Shown here in pieces: positions 26,488-35,533 of a stretch of 64,000 bases of DNA (position 1 is its first letter; every line of letters starts with the position of its first letter). Source of the stretch: Nocardiopsis endophytica (GTDB taxonomy: Bacteria; Actinomycetota; Actinomycetes; Streptosporangiales; Streptosporangiaceae); the NCBI RefSeq assembly GCF_027706725.1, contig NZ_JAQFWQ010000015.1, positions 22,426 to 86,425 on the forward strand. The letters are read 5' to 3'. The translations under genes and the position numbers were made by a program. Under the pieces are notes generated by a model. That model saw nothing but the letters and a program-made list of their open reading frames with translations, made no database searches and was not told the DNA's origin.

Positions 26488-27309
26488 GTGCCGAGTCGGC
26501 TACAGGTCCACTTGCACGGTGCGGCCGTAGGGGCGGAATGCGTCTCGGCTGCGCAGGCGCACGGGCTGGCATGCGCACTGGTGGAAGAGGACGACCGGAA
26601 CCATCACGCGCCGGTGAAGCCGTTCGCGCTACAGGGGATCGGTACACCGTCTCCCTCCCGCTCCCGCGGCGAATCGGCCGCCTCGATGGTGATCGGCTGG
26701 CTCGACGACGAGCGCGTCCCGGCCTGGGAGTCCTGGCACCAAAAGGAGACACGGTTGGGGGCGCGCCAGGTGCAGGTGCGCGCCGTGGAGCAGGAAACGG
26801 CCTCCTACGCCGATCTGGCCACGTCCGCGGCGGTGTCCCGGGTCGGGGTGGTGTTCGAGGCGCCGACGCTGGTGCGCCGCGGCGGGCGCAACCTCCCACT
26901 GCCCGAGCCCGAACTACTCGTGTCCGGTCTGGTGCGGCGGTGGAACGCCTTCAGCCCGCTGGCCGTTCCCGAGCCCCAGGCGGCGGAACTGCTCGCCTCG
27001 GTGTACGTGGCGCGCCACGCGGTGCGCACCGTCCCCCTGGAGCTGCGCGGCCGGGGCCGGGCCGGGTTCGTGGGAACGGCCACCTTCGGGATTGCGGGGC
27101 AGGCGCCGCTGGCGCTGCGGCGGTGGCTGGCCGCGCTGTGGCGCTTCGCCTCCTTCAGTGGGGTCGGAGCCCACACCACCCACGGGCTCGGCCAGGTCAC
27201 CGTCTACCCGGGCGAGGATCCCCCCTCGGCCGGAGCCTCCCGCTCCCGCCGCCGCAGTGCCGACCACGGTGCCCATGGCCCGCTGCCCCAGCAGGGGGCG
27301 GCCCGGTGA
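26488..27309 (+). CDS. cas6: Cas6 CRISPR RNA endoribonuclease
   Basis: Cuts the CRISPR transcript within each repeat to make crRNAs; 273 residues. It begins with a ferredoxin-like strand (VPSRLQVHLHGAAVG) and ends with the glycine-rich signature SFSGVGAHTTHGLGQV; the internal WLDDERVPAW region and the long C-terminal RAMP half fit stand-alone Cas6. The GTG has GGGAGG 7 nt upstream. A reading frame starting 270 bp earlier would run into the CRISPR leader and is not credible. It is the first gene of the cas operon; the stop overlaps the cas10 start by 4 nt. Cleavage 8 nt before the repeat end would leave an AUAAGAAC tag on the crRNA. Confidence 0.88.
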   Translation: MPSRLQVHLHGAAVGAECVSAAQAHGLACALVEEDDRNHHAPVKPFALQGIGTPSPSRSRGESAASMVIGWLDDERVPAWESWHQKETRLGARQVQVRAVEQETASYADLATSAAVSRVGVVFEAPTLVRRGGRNLPLPEPELLVSGLVRRWNAFSPLAVPEPQAAELLASVYVARHAVRTVPLELRGRGRAGFVGTATFGIAGQAPLALRRWLAALWRFASFSGVGAHTTHGLGQVTVYPGEDPPSAGASRSRRRSADHGAHGPLPQQGAAR

Positions 27310-29198
27310 CGGGGCAGGAGAACGAACCAGACGCGAAGATGGACCAGCAGGCGGCGCCCGAGACCGGGCCCGGAGAAGACCTGATCATCGTCGCCCTGTC
27401 AGGGGTGCAGCGCTTCATCACCGAGTCGCGCTCGACCGCCGACCTGCGCGCGGCCAGCCGGATCATGTCGGAGCTGGCCGAGACCGCTGCGCACACCTGC
27501 GCCGCCCACCGCGCCCGCCTGGTGCTGCCCTCGGCCACGCCCTCCACTGGCGCCCCCAACCGCATCGTTGCCCTGGCCCGGGCCGGTGAAGGAGCCGACA
27601 TCGCCGCGCTCGCTGCCGCCGCCGTGCACAAGCAGTGGTCCGATTCCGTCGAAGACGTCTACAAAGGCGCAGGCGGGGCACCTGCAACGCCGGGGATGCC
27701 GCGGGTGGTGTGGGTGTGCGCGCCCGCCTCCGACGACGGCTACCAAGGCCAGTGGCAGCGGGCCCAGCAGATGCTGGCCGCGCGCAAGCGCGTTCAGGAC
27801 TTCCAGGCCCAGGCCTGGCCCCGCACCCGGGTGTGCACGCTGAGCCCGCGCTGGCCCGTGGACCCGCGCCCCGAGAAGCGCATGCCCAAGCACGAGGACG
27901 ACGCGCTGGCCGCGGCGAACTGGGTCAAGCGCCAGCGCGGCCGCAGCACCGCACGCGATTCGCGTCACCGCAGCCAGGGCATCGCCTCGACCAGCGGCTT
28001 CGCCTCGGCCTTCTACCGGCGCGCCGTCCTGGAGCATGCCGCCGACGACCCGGAAGTGGCTGGGGTCGTGTCCGACCTGCACGACATGGTCACGCACCGC
28101 CCGAGCGGCCTCTCCACCGGCACACCGGTCCTGGACACCCCCGAGACACCGGTGCCCGGACTGGAGCGCCCGGAAGCGGGACCGCTGCGCTGGCTGTGGG
28201 GGCGCGGCGGGCGCTGGGTCTACCCGCAGACATGGGAGGCGGCGACGCTGGCCCGAGAATTCGGGCTTGCCACCTCCGGTCCGGACTTCGCCGCGTTCGC
28301 CGAGCACTGCGCCTTGGGGCGCCTGGCCGCGAGCGAGCTGGAAAGGCTGATGGGCGAGCGAGGGGTGGCCCCGCCGGTTCCGCACCTGGCCGTGCTCGCC
28401 CAGGACCTCGACGACATGGGCGCGCACCTGGGCCGGATCACCACGCCTGAGGACCACCAGCGGGTTTCGGCCCAGCTCGATGCTGTGGCCCGCGCACAGA
28501 CCGACCTGCTGCGCGCCCCCGACGTCCTGGGCGATGCGGTCTACGCCGGAGGCGACGACCTGCTCGCCTTCACCCCGGCCGCCACCGCCCTGGCGGCCGC
28601 GGCCGCCTGCTACAGGGCTCCGGCCACGGCGCAGGCGCAACTGCCTTCCGCCTCCAGCGCCGTGCTGTTCTTCCACCACCGCTACCCGCTGCACGCGGTG
28701 CTGGAGACGGTGCGCGCGGCGCTGGCCGATGCCAAGCGCATGCCCGACAAGCACGCACTGTCGGTGGGCTACATCCGACGCTCCGGTGCCCGTGGGGCCA
28801 CCGTTCACCCCTGGCGGCATGAGACCTCCACCGAGGCGGCGCTGGCCGCCGACGACATGGCGGTCTTCCTCCCCGAGCCTCCCCCCGAGGGCGCAGGAGA
28901 GCGGGGGGAGCAGGTCCGGCCGCGTGTGCTCTCGCCGCGGCTGTTGGCCGATGTGGACCGCGACCGCGATGCCTTGGCCGACCTGCGCGATGCCGACCAG
29001 GACGACTACGAGCGCGAGCTGCGGCGCCTGGTGCTGCGCCACACTTCCGGCTCCACCGAGGCGGCACGGGAGGAGTTCGCCTCGCGAACCGCCAAGCGGC
29101 TGCGGATCCTGGCCGGGGCGGCCCCGCCCTGGCGGGGCGGCGAGGCGCTGGCCGACACGGTGCGCGTGGGAGCATTCGTTGCCAAGGAGTGCATGTGA
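27306..29198 (+). CDS. cas10: Cas10/Cmr2, type III-B effector subunit with cyclase motif
   Basis: Large subunit of the Cmr complex, 630 residues. The first palm domain starts almost at once (LIIVALSGVQRFITESRSTADLRAAS, about 24-50). The active palm has LAVLAQDLDDMGAHLGR followed by GGDD at residues 415-418, the catalytic motif that makes cyclic oligoadenylates from ATP. No HD nuclease domain precedes the palm, so single-stranded DNA cleavage by this protein is unlikely and signalling should be its main output. GTG start overlaps cas6 by 4 nt; the stop overlaps cmr3. An internal ATG at 27339 is an alternative start. The CARF gene four genes downstream is the natural receptor for the signal. 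Confidence 0.93.
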   Translation: MTGQENEPDAKMDQQAAPETGPGEDLIIVALSGVQRFITESRSTADLRAASRIMSELAETAAHTCAAHRARLVLPSATPSTGAPNRIVALARAGEGADIAALAAAAVHKQWSDSVEDVYKGAGGAPATPGMPRVVWVCAPASDDGYQGQWQRAQQMLAARKRVQDFQAQAWPRTRVCTLSPRWPVDPRPEKRMPKHEDDALAAANWVKRQRGRSTARDSRHRSQGIASTSGFASAFYRRAVLEHAADDPEVAGVVSDLHDMVTHRPSGLSTGTPVLDTPETPVPGLERPEAGPLRWLWGRGGRWVYPQTWEAATLAREFGLATSGPDFAAFAEHCALGRLAASELERLMGERGVAPPVPHLAVLAQDLDDMGAHLGRITTPEDHQRVSAQLDAVARAQTDLLRAPDVLGDAVYAGGDDLLAFTPAATALAAAAACYRAPATAQAQLPSASSAVLFFHHRYPLHAVLETVRAALADAKRMPDKHALSVGYIRRSGARGATVHPWRHETSTEAALAADDMAVFLPEPPPEGAGERGEQVRPRVLSPRLLADVDRDRDALADLRDADQDDYERELRRLVLRHTSGSTEAAREEFASRTAKRLRILAGAAPPWRGGEALADTVRVGAFVAKECM

Positions 29199-30379
29199 GG
29201 ACCACCCCTGCGACGGCCTCCGGTCCGGAAGACGATCGGGAACCGCAGGCCGGCCCGCCGACGTGGGCGGTGATCGAGCCCCACGACACCGTCCAGGTAC
29301 GCGACGGGCGCCGCTTCGAGGCCGGTGACGACGGCGCCGGGGTGGCCGAGACCGTCGCCCCGGGGCCCAGCACCGTGGCCGGGGCGCTGGGCTGGGCCCA
29401 CGACGGAGAACTCGCCTATGTGCGCGGCCCGGTCGTCGCCCGGCGCGACCGGCAGGACGGCCCGTGGCAGCCCCACTTTCCCGTGCCTTTGGACGTGGTG
29501 GCCGATGCGGGCGGGCGCTCGGCCTACCGCCTGGAGCCCGGGGCAGACTCCTCCGCGAGTGACCTGCGCACGATGGGTTCCGACGCCCCGGCTCCGCGGA
29601 GACTGCTCCAGGAGCCCGCCCGCGCATGGGGCGGTCAGCCCATCGAAGAACTGATACACGCCCATGCGCTGGGCTCCTACCTGCGCGGGGAACTGTTCCC
29701 CGCTCCGGGGGAACCCGTGCCGCTGGGCCGCCTGGAGACGGCCGCCGAACCCCCGTGGGCCGCCGAACCCCGCATCGGGCTGGCCAGGCGTGGCCGACAG
29801 GTGCGCATCGGCTACCTCTACCAGGCCACCCACCTGCGGCCCCGGCCCGGCTGGGCCCTCCTGGCCCAGACCGCCGCGCCCGGCGGCCGCCCCCTGCACC
29901 TGAAGTCCCCGGTCCCCTTCGGCGGGCAGACGCGCATGGCCGACGTGACCACCGAAGCCGCCCCCGCCGGGCCGAACGGGGTCTGGCCGCAGCGGCCCGA
30001 GGAGTTCCCCCAGGACCGGCTCTTGCTGTACGTGGCCACTCCGGCCCTGTGGCCCGAGGGGTGGTGCCCGCCGCTTCCGGAGGAGGCGTCCCTGGTGGCC
30101 GCAGCAGTGGGAGCGCCGATGCCGGTGGCCACCGCTTCGTCCGGGCGCGGCTTCGGCGCCACCCGGATGCTGCGCTGGGCGGTGCCGCCCGGCTCGGTCT
30201 ACTGGCTGCAACTGCCTCCCGGCACGGCCGCCGCCTTCGCCGCCCGCTGGCACAACCGCCCCCTCACGCCCGCCGCCGACTGGACCGCCGACCACCCCGG
30301 CGGGACGCCCTGCCCACCCGGCAAGGCCGCACTGCACTCGGCCGGGTTCGGCATCGTGCTCACAGGAGTCTGGAAATGA
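29195..30379 (+). CDS. cmr3: Cmr3, type III-B RAMP subunit
   Basis: Caps the crRNA 5' end next to Cas10 in the Cmr complex; 394 residues from GTG 29195, which has AAGGAG 5 nt upstream and overlaps the cas10 stop (GTGA). The opening WAVIEPHDTVQVRDGRRFEAG with a following PGPSTVAGALGWA is the Cmr3 signature. The typical PLPxDVV segment is seen as VPLDVVADAGG, and a Gly-rich loop (SSGRGFGATRMLRWAVPPGS) lies near the end. An in-frame GTG two codons earlier is possible. The stop overlaps the cmr4 start by 3 nt, so translation is coupled. Confidence 0.9.
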   Translation: MRTTPATASGPEDDREPQAGPPTWAVIEPHDTVQVRDGRRFEAGDDGAGVAETVAPGPSTVAGALGWAHDGELAYVRGPVVARRDRQDGPWQPHFPVPLDVVADAGGRSAYRLEPGADSSASDLRTMGSDAPAPRRLLQEPARAWGGQPIEELIHAHALGSYLRGELFPAPGEPVPLGRLETAAEPPWAAEPRIGLARRGRQVRIGYLYQATHLRPRPGWALLAQTAAPGGRPLHLKSPVPFGGQTRMADVTTEAAPAGPNGVWPQRPEEFPQDRLLLYVATPALWPEGWCPPLPEEASLVAAAVGAPMPVATASSGRGFGATRMLRWAVPPGSVYWLQLPPGTAAAFAARWHNRPLTPAADWTADHPGGTPCPPGKAALHSAGFGIVLTGVWK

Positions 30380-31341
30380 CGACCACGTCCCTGCTGCTCT
30401 ACCTCTACGCCGAATCCCCCGTGCATGCGGGGGCGGTCGCCGCCGACGGGGTCCTCGACCTGCCCATCCAGCGGGAGGCCGCCACCGGCTACCCCCTCGT
30501 CTGGGGCCAGAGCCTCAAAGGGGCCCTGCGCCAGGCCGCTGGGGAGGCCGGCTGGGGCCGCGAGGAGGTGGCCGCGGTGTTCGGCTCCGACATCGCCGAC
30601 AACGAGGACGGCCAGCAGGTCGGAGGCGACAACGGGGAGGACACCGGCGAGGCCACCACTCCGGGGTCGCTGATGGTGGGCGACGCCCAACTGGTCGCGC
30701 TTCCGGTACCCACGCTGCGCCGCTCTTTCGCCTGGGCCACCACCCCGTTGGCTCTGGCCCGCCTGGCCCGCAAGCACGCCCTGATGGAGATCGATCCACC
30801 CGCCCCGGTCGAGCTGGAAGACGCCGAGGCGGCCGCGGCCGATGCGTTCTGGTGTGGGCCCCGCGGCGAGGTGTTGGGCCCCTGCGTCGTGGACATCCCT
30901 CCTGTGGAGGCCGATGCCGCCAACCCGGTCCAGGCCTGGGCCGCCCTCCTGTCCAGGACGGCCCTGGCCGGCGACCACCTGGCCCCGTTCGCGAAGAAGT
31001 TCAGCACCGACCTGGTGGCCCTGGACGAGACCGTGATGCGCACCCTGTTGCGCGAGTGCACCGAGTTCGCCGTCCGCGTCCAACTGGGGCGCGAGACCAA
31101 GACCGTCCAGCAGATGTTCACCAGCGAATACCTGCCCGCCGAGACACTGCTGGCGGCCCTGATCACCCTGCGCGCCGACACGCTGCCCGCCCGGCCCGAC
31201 GCCTCCGCCCACCTGCAGCGGCTGCGCACCCTGCTCAACGGCAAGCCCCTGCGCATCGGCGGGCAGGAGAGCATCGGCAAAGGGCTGATGTGGGCCCGCC
31301 TCGTCGACGCCGCGACCACGCAGGAGCACCGCAATGGGTGA
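30376..31341 (+). CDS. cmr4: Cmr4, backbone and target-RNA nuclease subunit
   Basis: Repeating backbone subunit of the Cmr complex that cuts target RNA every 6 nt; 321 residues. Start ATG after AGGAG. The N-terminus LLLYLYAESPVHAG and the Gly-rich WGQSLKGALRQAAGEAG are the Cas7-like signatures. The aspartate that usually provides catalysis in Cmr4 is expected around DLPIQREAATGYPLV, where an Asp is present. The end IGGQESIGKGLMWARL is also typical. It contains a low-complexity acidic insert (NEDGQQVGGDNGEDTGEATT). It overlaps cmr5 by 8 nt. Confidence 0.92.
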   Translation: MTTTSLLLYLYAESPVHAGAVAADGVLDLPIQREAATGYPLVWGQSLKGALRQAAGEAGWGREEVAAVFGSDIADNEDGQQVGGDNGEDTGEATTPGSLMVGDAQLVALPVPTLRRSFAWATTPLALARLARKHALMEIDPPAPVELEDAEAAAADAFWCGPRGEVLGPCVVDIPPVEADAANPVQAWAALLSRTALAGDHLAPFAKKFSTDLVALDETVMRTLLRECTEFAVRVQLGRETKTVQQMFTSEYLPAETLLAALITLRADTLPARPDASAHLQRLRTLLNGKPLRIGGQESIGKGLMWARLVDAATTQEHRNG

Positions 31342-31834
31342 ACCCCCGCAGCCCCACCCCCGCGCGCCGCGCCTGGACCAGGCCATGGCGGCCCAAGCCG
31401 CCCGCATCCTCCCCGACACCGGGACCGACGAGGAGGCCGCCAAGACCCTGCGCACCCGCATGCGCCAGCTCCCCCTGCGGCTGCGCTCCACCGGCTTCGT
31501 CGCGGCCTTCGCCTTCATCCACTCCAAGTCCGGCGACGCCACCGCAGTGGCCCGCGCCTACCGGGACCTGCGCGACCTGCTCATCCGCCGGATCGCCGAG
31601 GAGGAGCTGCTCGAAGGCCTCACGCCCCACACCACGCCCGCGGAGTTCCTGCGCGCGCTCAGCGAGGCCGATGCCACCGCCTACGCCCGCATCACCACCG
31701 AGGCCGACATGCTCGCCGGGTGGCTGTCCCGCATCGCCGATGCCCGCTACCAGGCCGCCCGACCTGCCAACGCCACCGGCACCGGCGGCGCCGGTGAAGG
31801 CGCCGAGGACGCCCCTTCCCGGGAGCAGGCATGA
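31334..31834 (+). CDS. cmr5: Cmr5, small subunit of the Cmr complex
   Basis: All-helical Cas11-type subunit that lines the target RNA along the backbone; 166 residues. The segment RLDQAMAAQAARIL, then LPLRLRSTGFVAAFAFIHS and the DLLIRRIAEEELLE helix fit Cmr5. The C-terminal 20 residues are Gly/Glu-rich and probably disordered. It overlaps cmr4 by 8 nt and cmr6 by 4 nt. Confidence 0.9.
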   Translation: MGEPPQPHPRAPRLDQAMAAQAARILPDTGTDEEAAKTLRTRMRQLPLRLRSTGFVAAFAFIHSKSGDATAVARAYRDLRDLLIRRIAEEELLEGLTPHTTPAEFLRALSEADATAYARITTEADMLAGWLSRIADARYQAARPANATGTGGAGEGAEDAPSREQA

Positions 31835-32874
31835 GCCCTTCCCGGCGCAACCACGGTCAGAACACGCACCCGCGTTTCACCCTCCTGGAGGTCGGCCGCT
31901 GGCCGGCCGCCGGTCCCGCCGGGCGCCTCATCGAGGCCCGAGTTCGGCTGGAACACCAGGTCACCGACGATAAGGGCAAGCGCCTCGCCCCGGCCAAGCC
32001 GGTCAAGGGGCGGCGCCCGCGGCGCAACGCCGGCTTCGAGCTCGCCGGGGAGCGGCTCCGGGGCGAAGCCAACGCCCTGATCCTTCTACGTCGCCTGGCC
32101 CTAGTGGGCGAGGCCACCGACAAGGCCCGCCCCGAGGAGCCCGCCCTCGAATGGGCCCAGGAGTTCCGGCTGGGCTATGACCCCGTCCGGGCCGAGGCGC
32201 TGCAGGCCCGCCGCGACCACCTGCTGCGGTGCCTGCGCGAGACCGGCAAGCACGTCCTGCGGCTGCGCCTGGCCACCGAATGGCGGCTGGTCATCGGTCT
32301 CGGCGAACCCATGGCCGACCACGAGTTCGGACTGCACCTGCACGGCACCCACGGATGGCCGCTGCTGCGCGGCTCCGGCCTCAAAGGCGCCGCGGCCGCC
32401 TGGGCCCGCCACGTCGAAGCCCCGCCGGAGGAGTACCGCGCGGTCTTCGGCGACCCTCCGCCGACCGGCTCCCAGGACGAGACGGCCGAAAGCTCCGACG
32501 AGCCCGCCGACAGCGACGACCCAGGTGGGAGCCCGGCCCCGGGCGGGGTGCGCTTCCTCGACGCCCTGCCCGAATGCGCCCCTGCCGACGGCCACGGACT
32601 GGTCGTGCACCGCGACGTCATCACCCCGCACCAGCAGCCCTACCGCACCCAGCGGGACGGCCCCCAGACTCCGCCCGGCGAGCACGAGGCACCCAACCCC
32701 CAGCCCTTCCTCTCCCTCAGCGGCGCCTTCACCGCTGACCTGGTCGGCGATGAACCGGAGGCCACCCGCAAGGCCGCCGACTGGCTCACCGCCGCCGCCA
32801 CCGAACAGGGGCTGGGCGCGCGCACCGCAGCGGGCTACGGCTACACCACTGTCGACGAATCGGTCCTGCCATGA
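31831..32874 (+). CDS. cmr6: Cmr6, type III-B RAMP subunit
   Basis: Cas7-like subunit closing the 3' end of the Cmr backbone; 347 residues. The clear motif is PLLRGSGLKGAAAAWARH, followed by an insert rich in Asp, Ser and Glu. FLDALPEC, then VVHRDVITPHQQPY and the end GLGARTAAGYGYT follow in the usual Cmr6 order. It overlaps cmr5 by 4 nt and the CARF gene by 4 nt. Confidence 0.92.
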   Translation: MSPSRRNHGQNTHPRFTLLEVGRWPAAGPAGRLIEARVRLEHQVTDDKGKRLAPAKPVKGRRPRRNAGFELAGERLRGEANALILLRRLALVGEATDKARPEEPALEWAQEFRLGYDPVRAEALQARRDHLLRCLRETGKHVLRLRLATEWRLVIGLGEPMADHEFGLHLHGTHGWPLLRGSGLKGAAAAWARHVEAPPEEYRAVFGDPPPTGSQDETAESSDEPADSDDPGGSPAPGGVRFLDALPECAPADGHGLVVHRDVITPHQQPYRTQRDGPQTPPGEHEAPNPQPFLSLSGAFTADLVGDEPEATRKAADWLTAAATEQGLGARTAAGYGYTTVDESVLP

Positions 32875-33929
32875 TCCACATCCTTCCGGTCGGGCTCAGC
32901 CTGCGCGAAAACCTCGTCAAGGCCTGCGACGACCCCAGCCGCTGCGAACACCTGCTCCCCAGCAAAGACTTCGGGAGGGCCCGCGAAATCGTCGCCCCGA
33001 AGGAGGAAGACCCCAACAGCCTGAGGTCTCGGCTGTATCCGAACAGCGATGACAAGGAGCGGGCCCGCACCGAGGTCACCGCCGCTCTGAACGATCCTGC
33101 GGGCTCGGGGCTTGAAGACCAGATCAAACGCTTCTGTCCCGGTAAGTGGACCCAGCCCATCAGCGCCGAGATGAACGCCATCACCCGCTTCGCTGCCGGT
33201 GGGCCCCGACGCCGCATCGGGTTCCGCATCAAACGCGTCACGAAACTGCAGCGCGGCGACACAGCGGTCCTGGCCGGCACCGACACCGCGGCCGGACTGC
33301 TCTCAGCCCTGTGGAACGCACTCGCCCTGGTCGACGGCGATGCGCGGCGGGTGGGACTGCTCGACGTGAGGAGCGGTGTCCTGACCGGTGCCCAGGACGC
33401 GGCGGCGCTCATCGCCCCCATCCCCGGCCTGGACGCGTCCTCGGCCGACGAATTCACCGCCTCCATGTTCCACCTCGGAGTCCTCGGCAGGCGGCTGATC
33501 CGCGAAGTGTGCGGAGCGGGCGGCGACTACGTCTTCCACCTCTCCGGCGGCTACAAGGCCGCCCTGCCCTACTTCATCGGACTGGCTGAAGGCATGCGCG
33601 GCCTCATCGACATGCCCGGCGAAGAACACCCACTGGGACTGGTCTCCTCGGTGCAGGCCCACATCCTGCACGAAGAGACCGCCAGACAGATGATCCCCGT
33701 ACCGCTGCGGCGCCTGGCCTGGCAGACGGTCAGGGACGAACTGGAAAACGTCGACAAGAAGAAGCCGCAAGTGCCCGGGCGTGGCCGTCCTATGCGGCCG
33801 GGCAAAGGGCACGGCACGCTGTACGGCTACGCCTACGAGAGCGCCACCGGCCGCCCCCAGGACGACCTGCACCTCACCCCCTTCGGCGAGGGGCTGTACG
33901 AACTGATCGATGTGGTATCGAAGCGATGA
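32871..33929 (+). CDS. CARF-type CRISPR accessory protein (APE2256/Csm6-like)
   Basis: Predicted sensor of cyclic oligoadenylate, 352 residues. The N-terminal ILPVGLSLRENLVKA fits the first CARF loop and HLSGGYKAALPYFIGLAEGM (core at 224-234) fits the NxTGGxK-type ligand loop of the APE2256/Csm6 group. The part after about residue 265 (MIPVPLRRLAW, then a Lys/Arg/Gly stretch and LTPFGEGLYELI) carries no recognisable nuclease. The only Rx4H in it (RPGKGH) is Gly-rich and unconvincing as a HEPN active site. It may act as a ring nuclease, a sensor for a partner, or have an unknown effector domain. It overlaps cmr6 and the membrane-protein gene by 4 nt each, so all three are co-translated. Confidence 0.78.
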   Translation: MIHILPVGLSLRENLVKACDDPSRCEHLLPSKDFGRAREIVAPKEEDPNSLRSRLYPNSDDKERARTEVTAALNDPAGSGLEDQIKRFCPGKWTQPISAEMNAITRFAAGGPRRRIGFRIKRVTKLQRGDTAVLAGTDTAAGLLSALWNALALVDGDARRVGLLDVRSGVLTGAQDAAALIAPIPGLDASSADEFTASMFHLGVLGRRLIREVCGAGGDYVFHLSGGYKAALPYFIGLAEGMRGLIDMPGEEHPLGLVSSVQAHILHEETARQMIPVPLRRLAWQTVRDELENVDKKKPQVPGRGRPMRPGKGHGTLYGYAYESATGRPQDDLHLTPFGEGLYELIDVVSKR

Positions 33930-35512
33930 CGCCCCCCGCCCCCGACGGTGCCGCCCCTCTGCCTCCGGTGCTGGAGCCCCTGCTCGAACGCCTGACCGGC
34001 GGCATCGGCGACCACCTGCGCACCTACGCCGGCTCTCAGGCCCGGACCGGGGCCTGGGACGGGCTCGAACCCCACCTGTACCGCCTGTGGGGCCTGCCCG
34101 TTCCCGCCCCGCCGCGCGCCAGGGGGCGGGCGCAGCTGCCCCGCCTGCGGCGGCCCGCCAAGGACGAAGCGCCAGCGCCACGCTCACCAGAGGAGATGGA
34201 GCGGGCCATTGCCGCCTTCACCGCCCACTTGGCCGCGCCGGCCACCGCGGCCACCTCCCAGATCGAGGCCCTGGCCCTTGACCCCGGAACGCTGCTGCAC
34301 CGCGCCCAAGCGGCGGGCCCCGCCCCCGAACCCTTCACCGTCCACCAGCGGGCCTGCCTGGCGGCCGAGGCCCTCTGGCGCCACCTGACCACCGCCACCG
34401 GCGAGCGCGCCCGGCTGCTTCCTGCGGCCGCCCGTACCCGCTTCCTGCTGCTCAGCGAACCCCTGCGCCACCGCGGTGCCGCCCCGGCCTCGGTGTGGAC
34501 TCCCACCGTCGTCGACAGGGAAGGCGGCGACATCTACGGCCCGGTCGGACACATCTTCGGCGCCGACCAGTGGCACCTGTTCCTCGAACGCGCCCGCCAG
34601 TCCCGCCGCGACTGGTTCCGCGTGCTCTCGGCCCGCCAGGACCACCCGATCCTGGCCCAACCCCCGCCCTCGGCCCTGGAGAGCGAACTCGACCTGCTCA
34701 CCAGGACCTCCCTCCGCTTCCCGGCGGCCCGTCTGGTGATGTCCGATGTTCCGCTCTCCGACGCCGACCTCGGCGACGGCGAAGACGAAGCCCTCATCTG
34801 GGACGTCACCCAGCACCACCTCCTGCCCCGCTTCCGCCTGGGGCGCGTGGCCGCCCTGGCCGACCCGTTCTCCACCGCCCTGGGCTTCGTAGGCGCCGGG
34901 CTCGTCGTGGCGTGCGCCGCGGCCGCTCTGAGGCTGGTCCTGGACCACGGCTTCGCCCTGGCGGCCGCCTTGGCCGCTGCCACCTACCTGGGGATCGGAG
35001 GGGGCACCCTGTTGTGGGGCCGCATCTGGGCCGCCCAGTGGCTGCTGCGCCTTCCCGCGGCTTCCGCGCTCGGACTGACCGTGCTCATCGCACTGCCCGA
35101 CTGGTGGCAGCGCACCCGCCTGGAGCTCCTGCCCCCGTCGGATGCCGTGCAGGCCGCCGCGCTGCTGCTCGCGATCGCCTACGGCTACCTCGTGGTGGAG
35201 GCCCGCACCCACGGACTCGCCCGCGGTGCCGCCCTCGTCCGCGCCCTGGGCGTAGCCGCAGTGGGCTGGGTCCACGCAGGGCTGGTCAGCCTCATGGGCC
35301 TCGTGGTGCTGGCACCGGCCTTCGGTGAGCAGGGCGGCGGACCCCGACCGCCGACCCTGGGCGGCCAGTCCGCCGCAGACCCCCTTGCCGCCCTCGTTCT
35401 GGCCTCGGCCTGGTGCCTGACGGTCGGCGTGCTCTCCCAGATCCTGTGGGAGGACCGCTCCATCACCGCCCCGCTGGCCCACCTGGAGTGGCGTTCCACC
35501 CCCCACCCCTGA
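33926..35512 (+). CDS. Unrecognised polytopic membrane protein inside the cmr operon
   Basis: Not recognised as any known Cas protein; 528 residues. Residues 1-310 are soluble: a Pro/Arg-rich stretch (about 55-85), then helical and mixed segments with GPVGHIFGADQWHLFLERA and LRFPAARLVMSDVPLSDADL. Residues about 315-515 form six hydrophobic segments separated by short loops (first FSTALGFVGAGLVVACAAAAL, last VLASAWCLTVGVLSQILW). There is no signal peptide, so the soluble domain is predicted cytoplasmic. The ATGA overlap with the CARF gene implies coupled translation and cmr1 follows after 21 bp. A role as membrane effector or signal relay of the type III response is inferred from position alone. 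Confidence 0.72.
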   Translation: MTPPAPDGAAPLPPVLEPLLERLTGGIGDHLRTYAGSQARTGAWDGLEPHLYRLWGLPVPAPPRARGRAQLPRLRRPAKDEAPAPRSPEEMERAIAAFTAHLAAPATAATSQIEALALDPGTLLHRAQAAGPAPEPFTVHQRACLAAEALWRHLTTATGERARLLPAAARTRFLLLSEPLRHRGAAPASVWTPTVVDREGGDIYGPVGHIFGADQWHLFLERARQSRRDWFRVLSARQDHPILAQPPPSALESELDLLTRTSLRFPAARLVMSDVPLSDADLGDGEDEALIWDVTQHHLLPRFRLGRVAALADPFSTALGFVGAGLVVACAAAALRLVLDHGFALAAALAAATYLGIGGGTLLWGRIWAAQWLLRLPAASALGLTVLIALPDWWQRTRLELLPPSDAVQAAALLLAIAYGYLVVEARTHGLARGAALVRALGVAAVGWVHAGLVSLMGLVVLAPAFGEQGGGPRPPTLGGQSAADPLAALVLASAWCLTVGVLSQILWEDRSITAPLAHLEWRSTPHP

Positions 35513-35533
35513 GACGGAAACGGAGCGGAACCC

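Noticed and set aside
33780..33870. RPGKGH in the CARF protein as a HEPN active site
   Set aside because: It fits Rx4H but the Gly/Lys filling and lack of surrounding helices make a HEPN catalytic motif improbable; kept only as a caveat.
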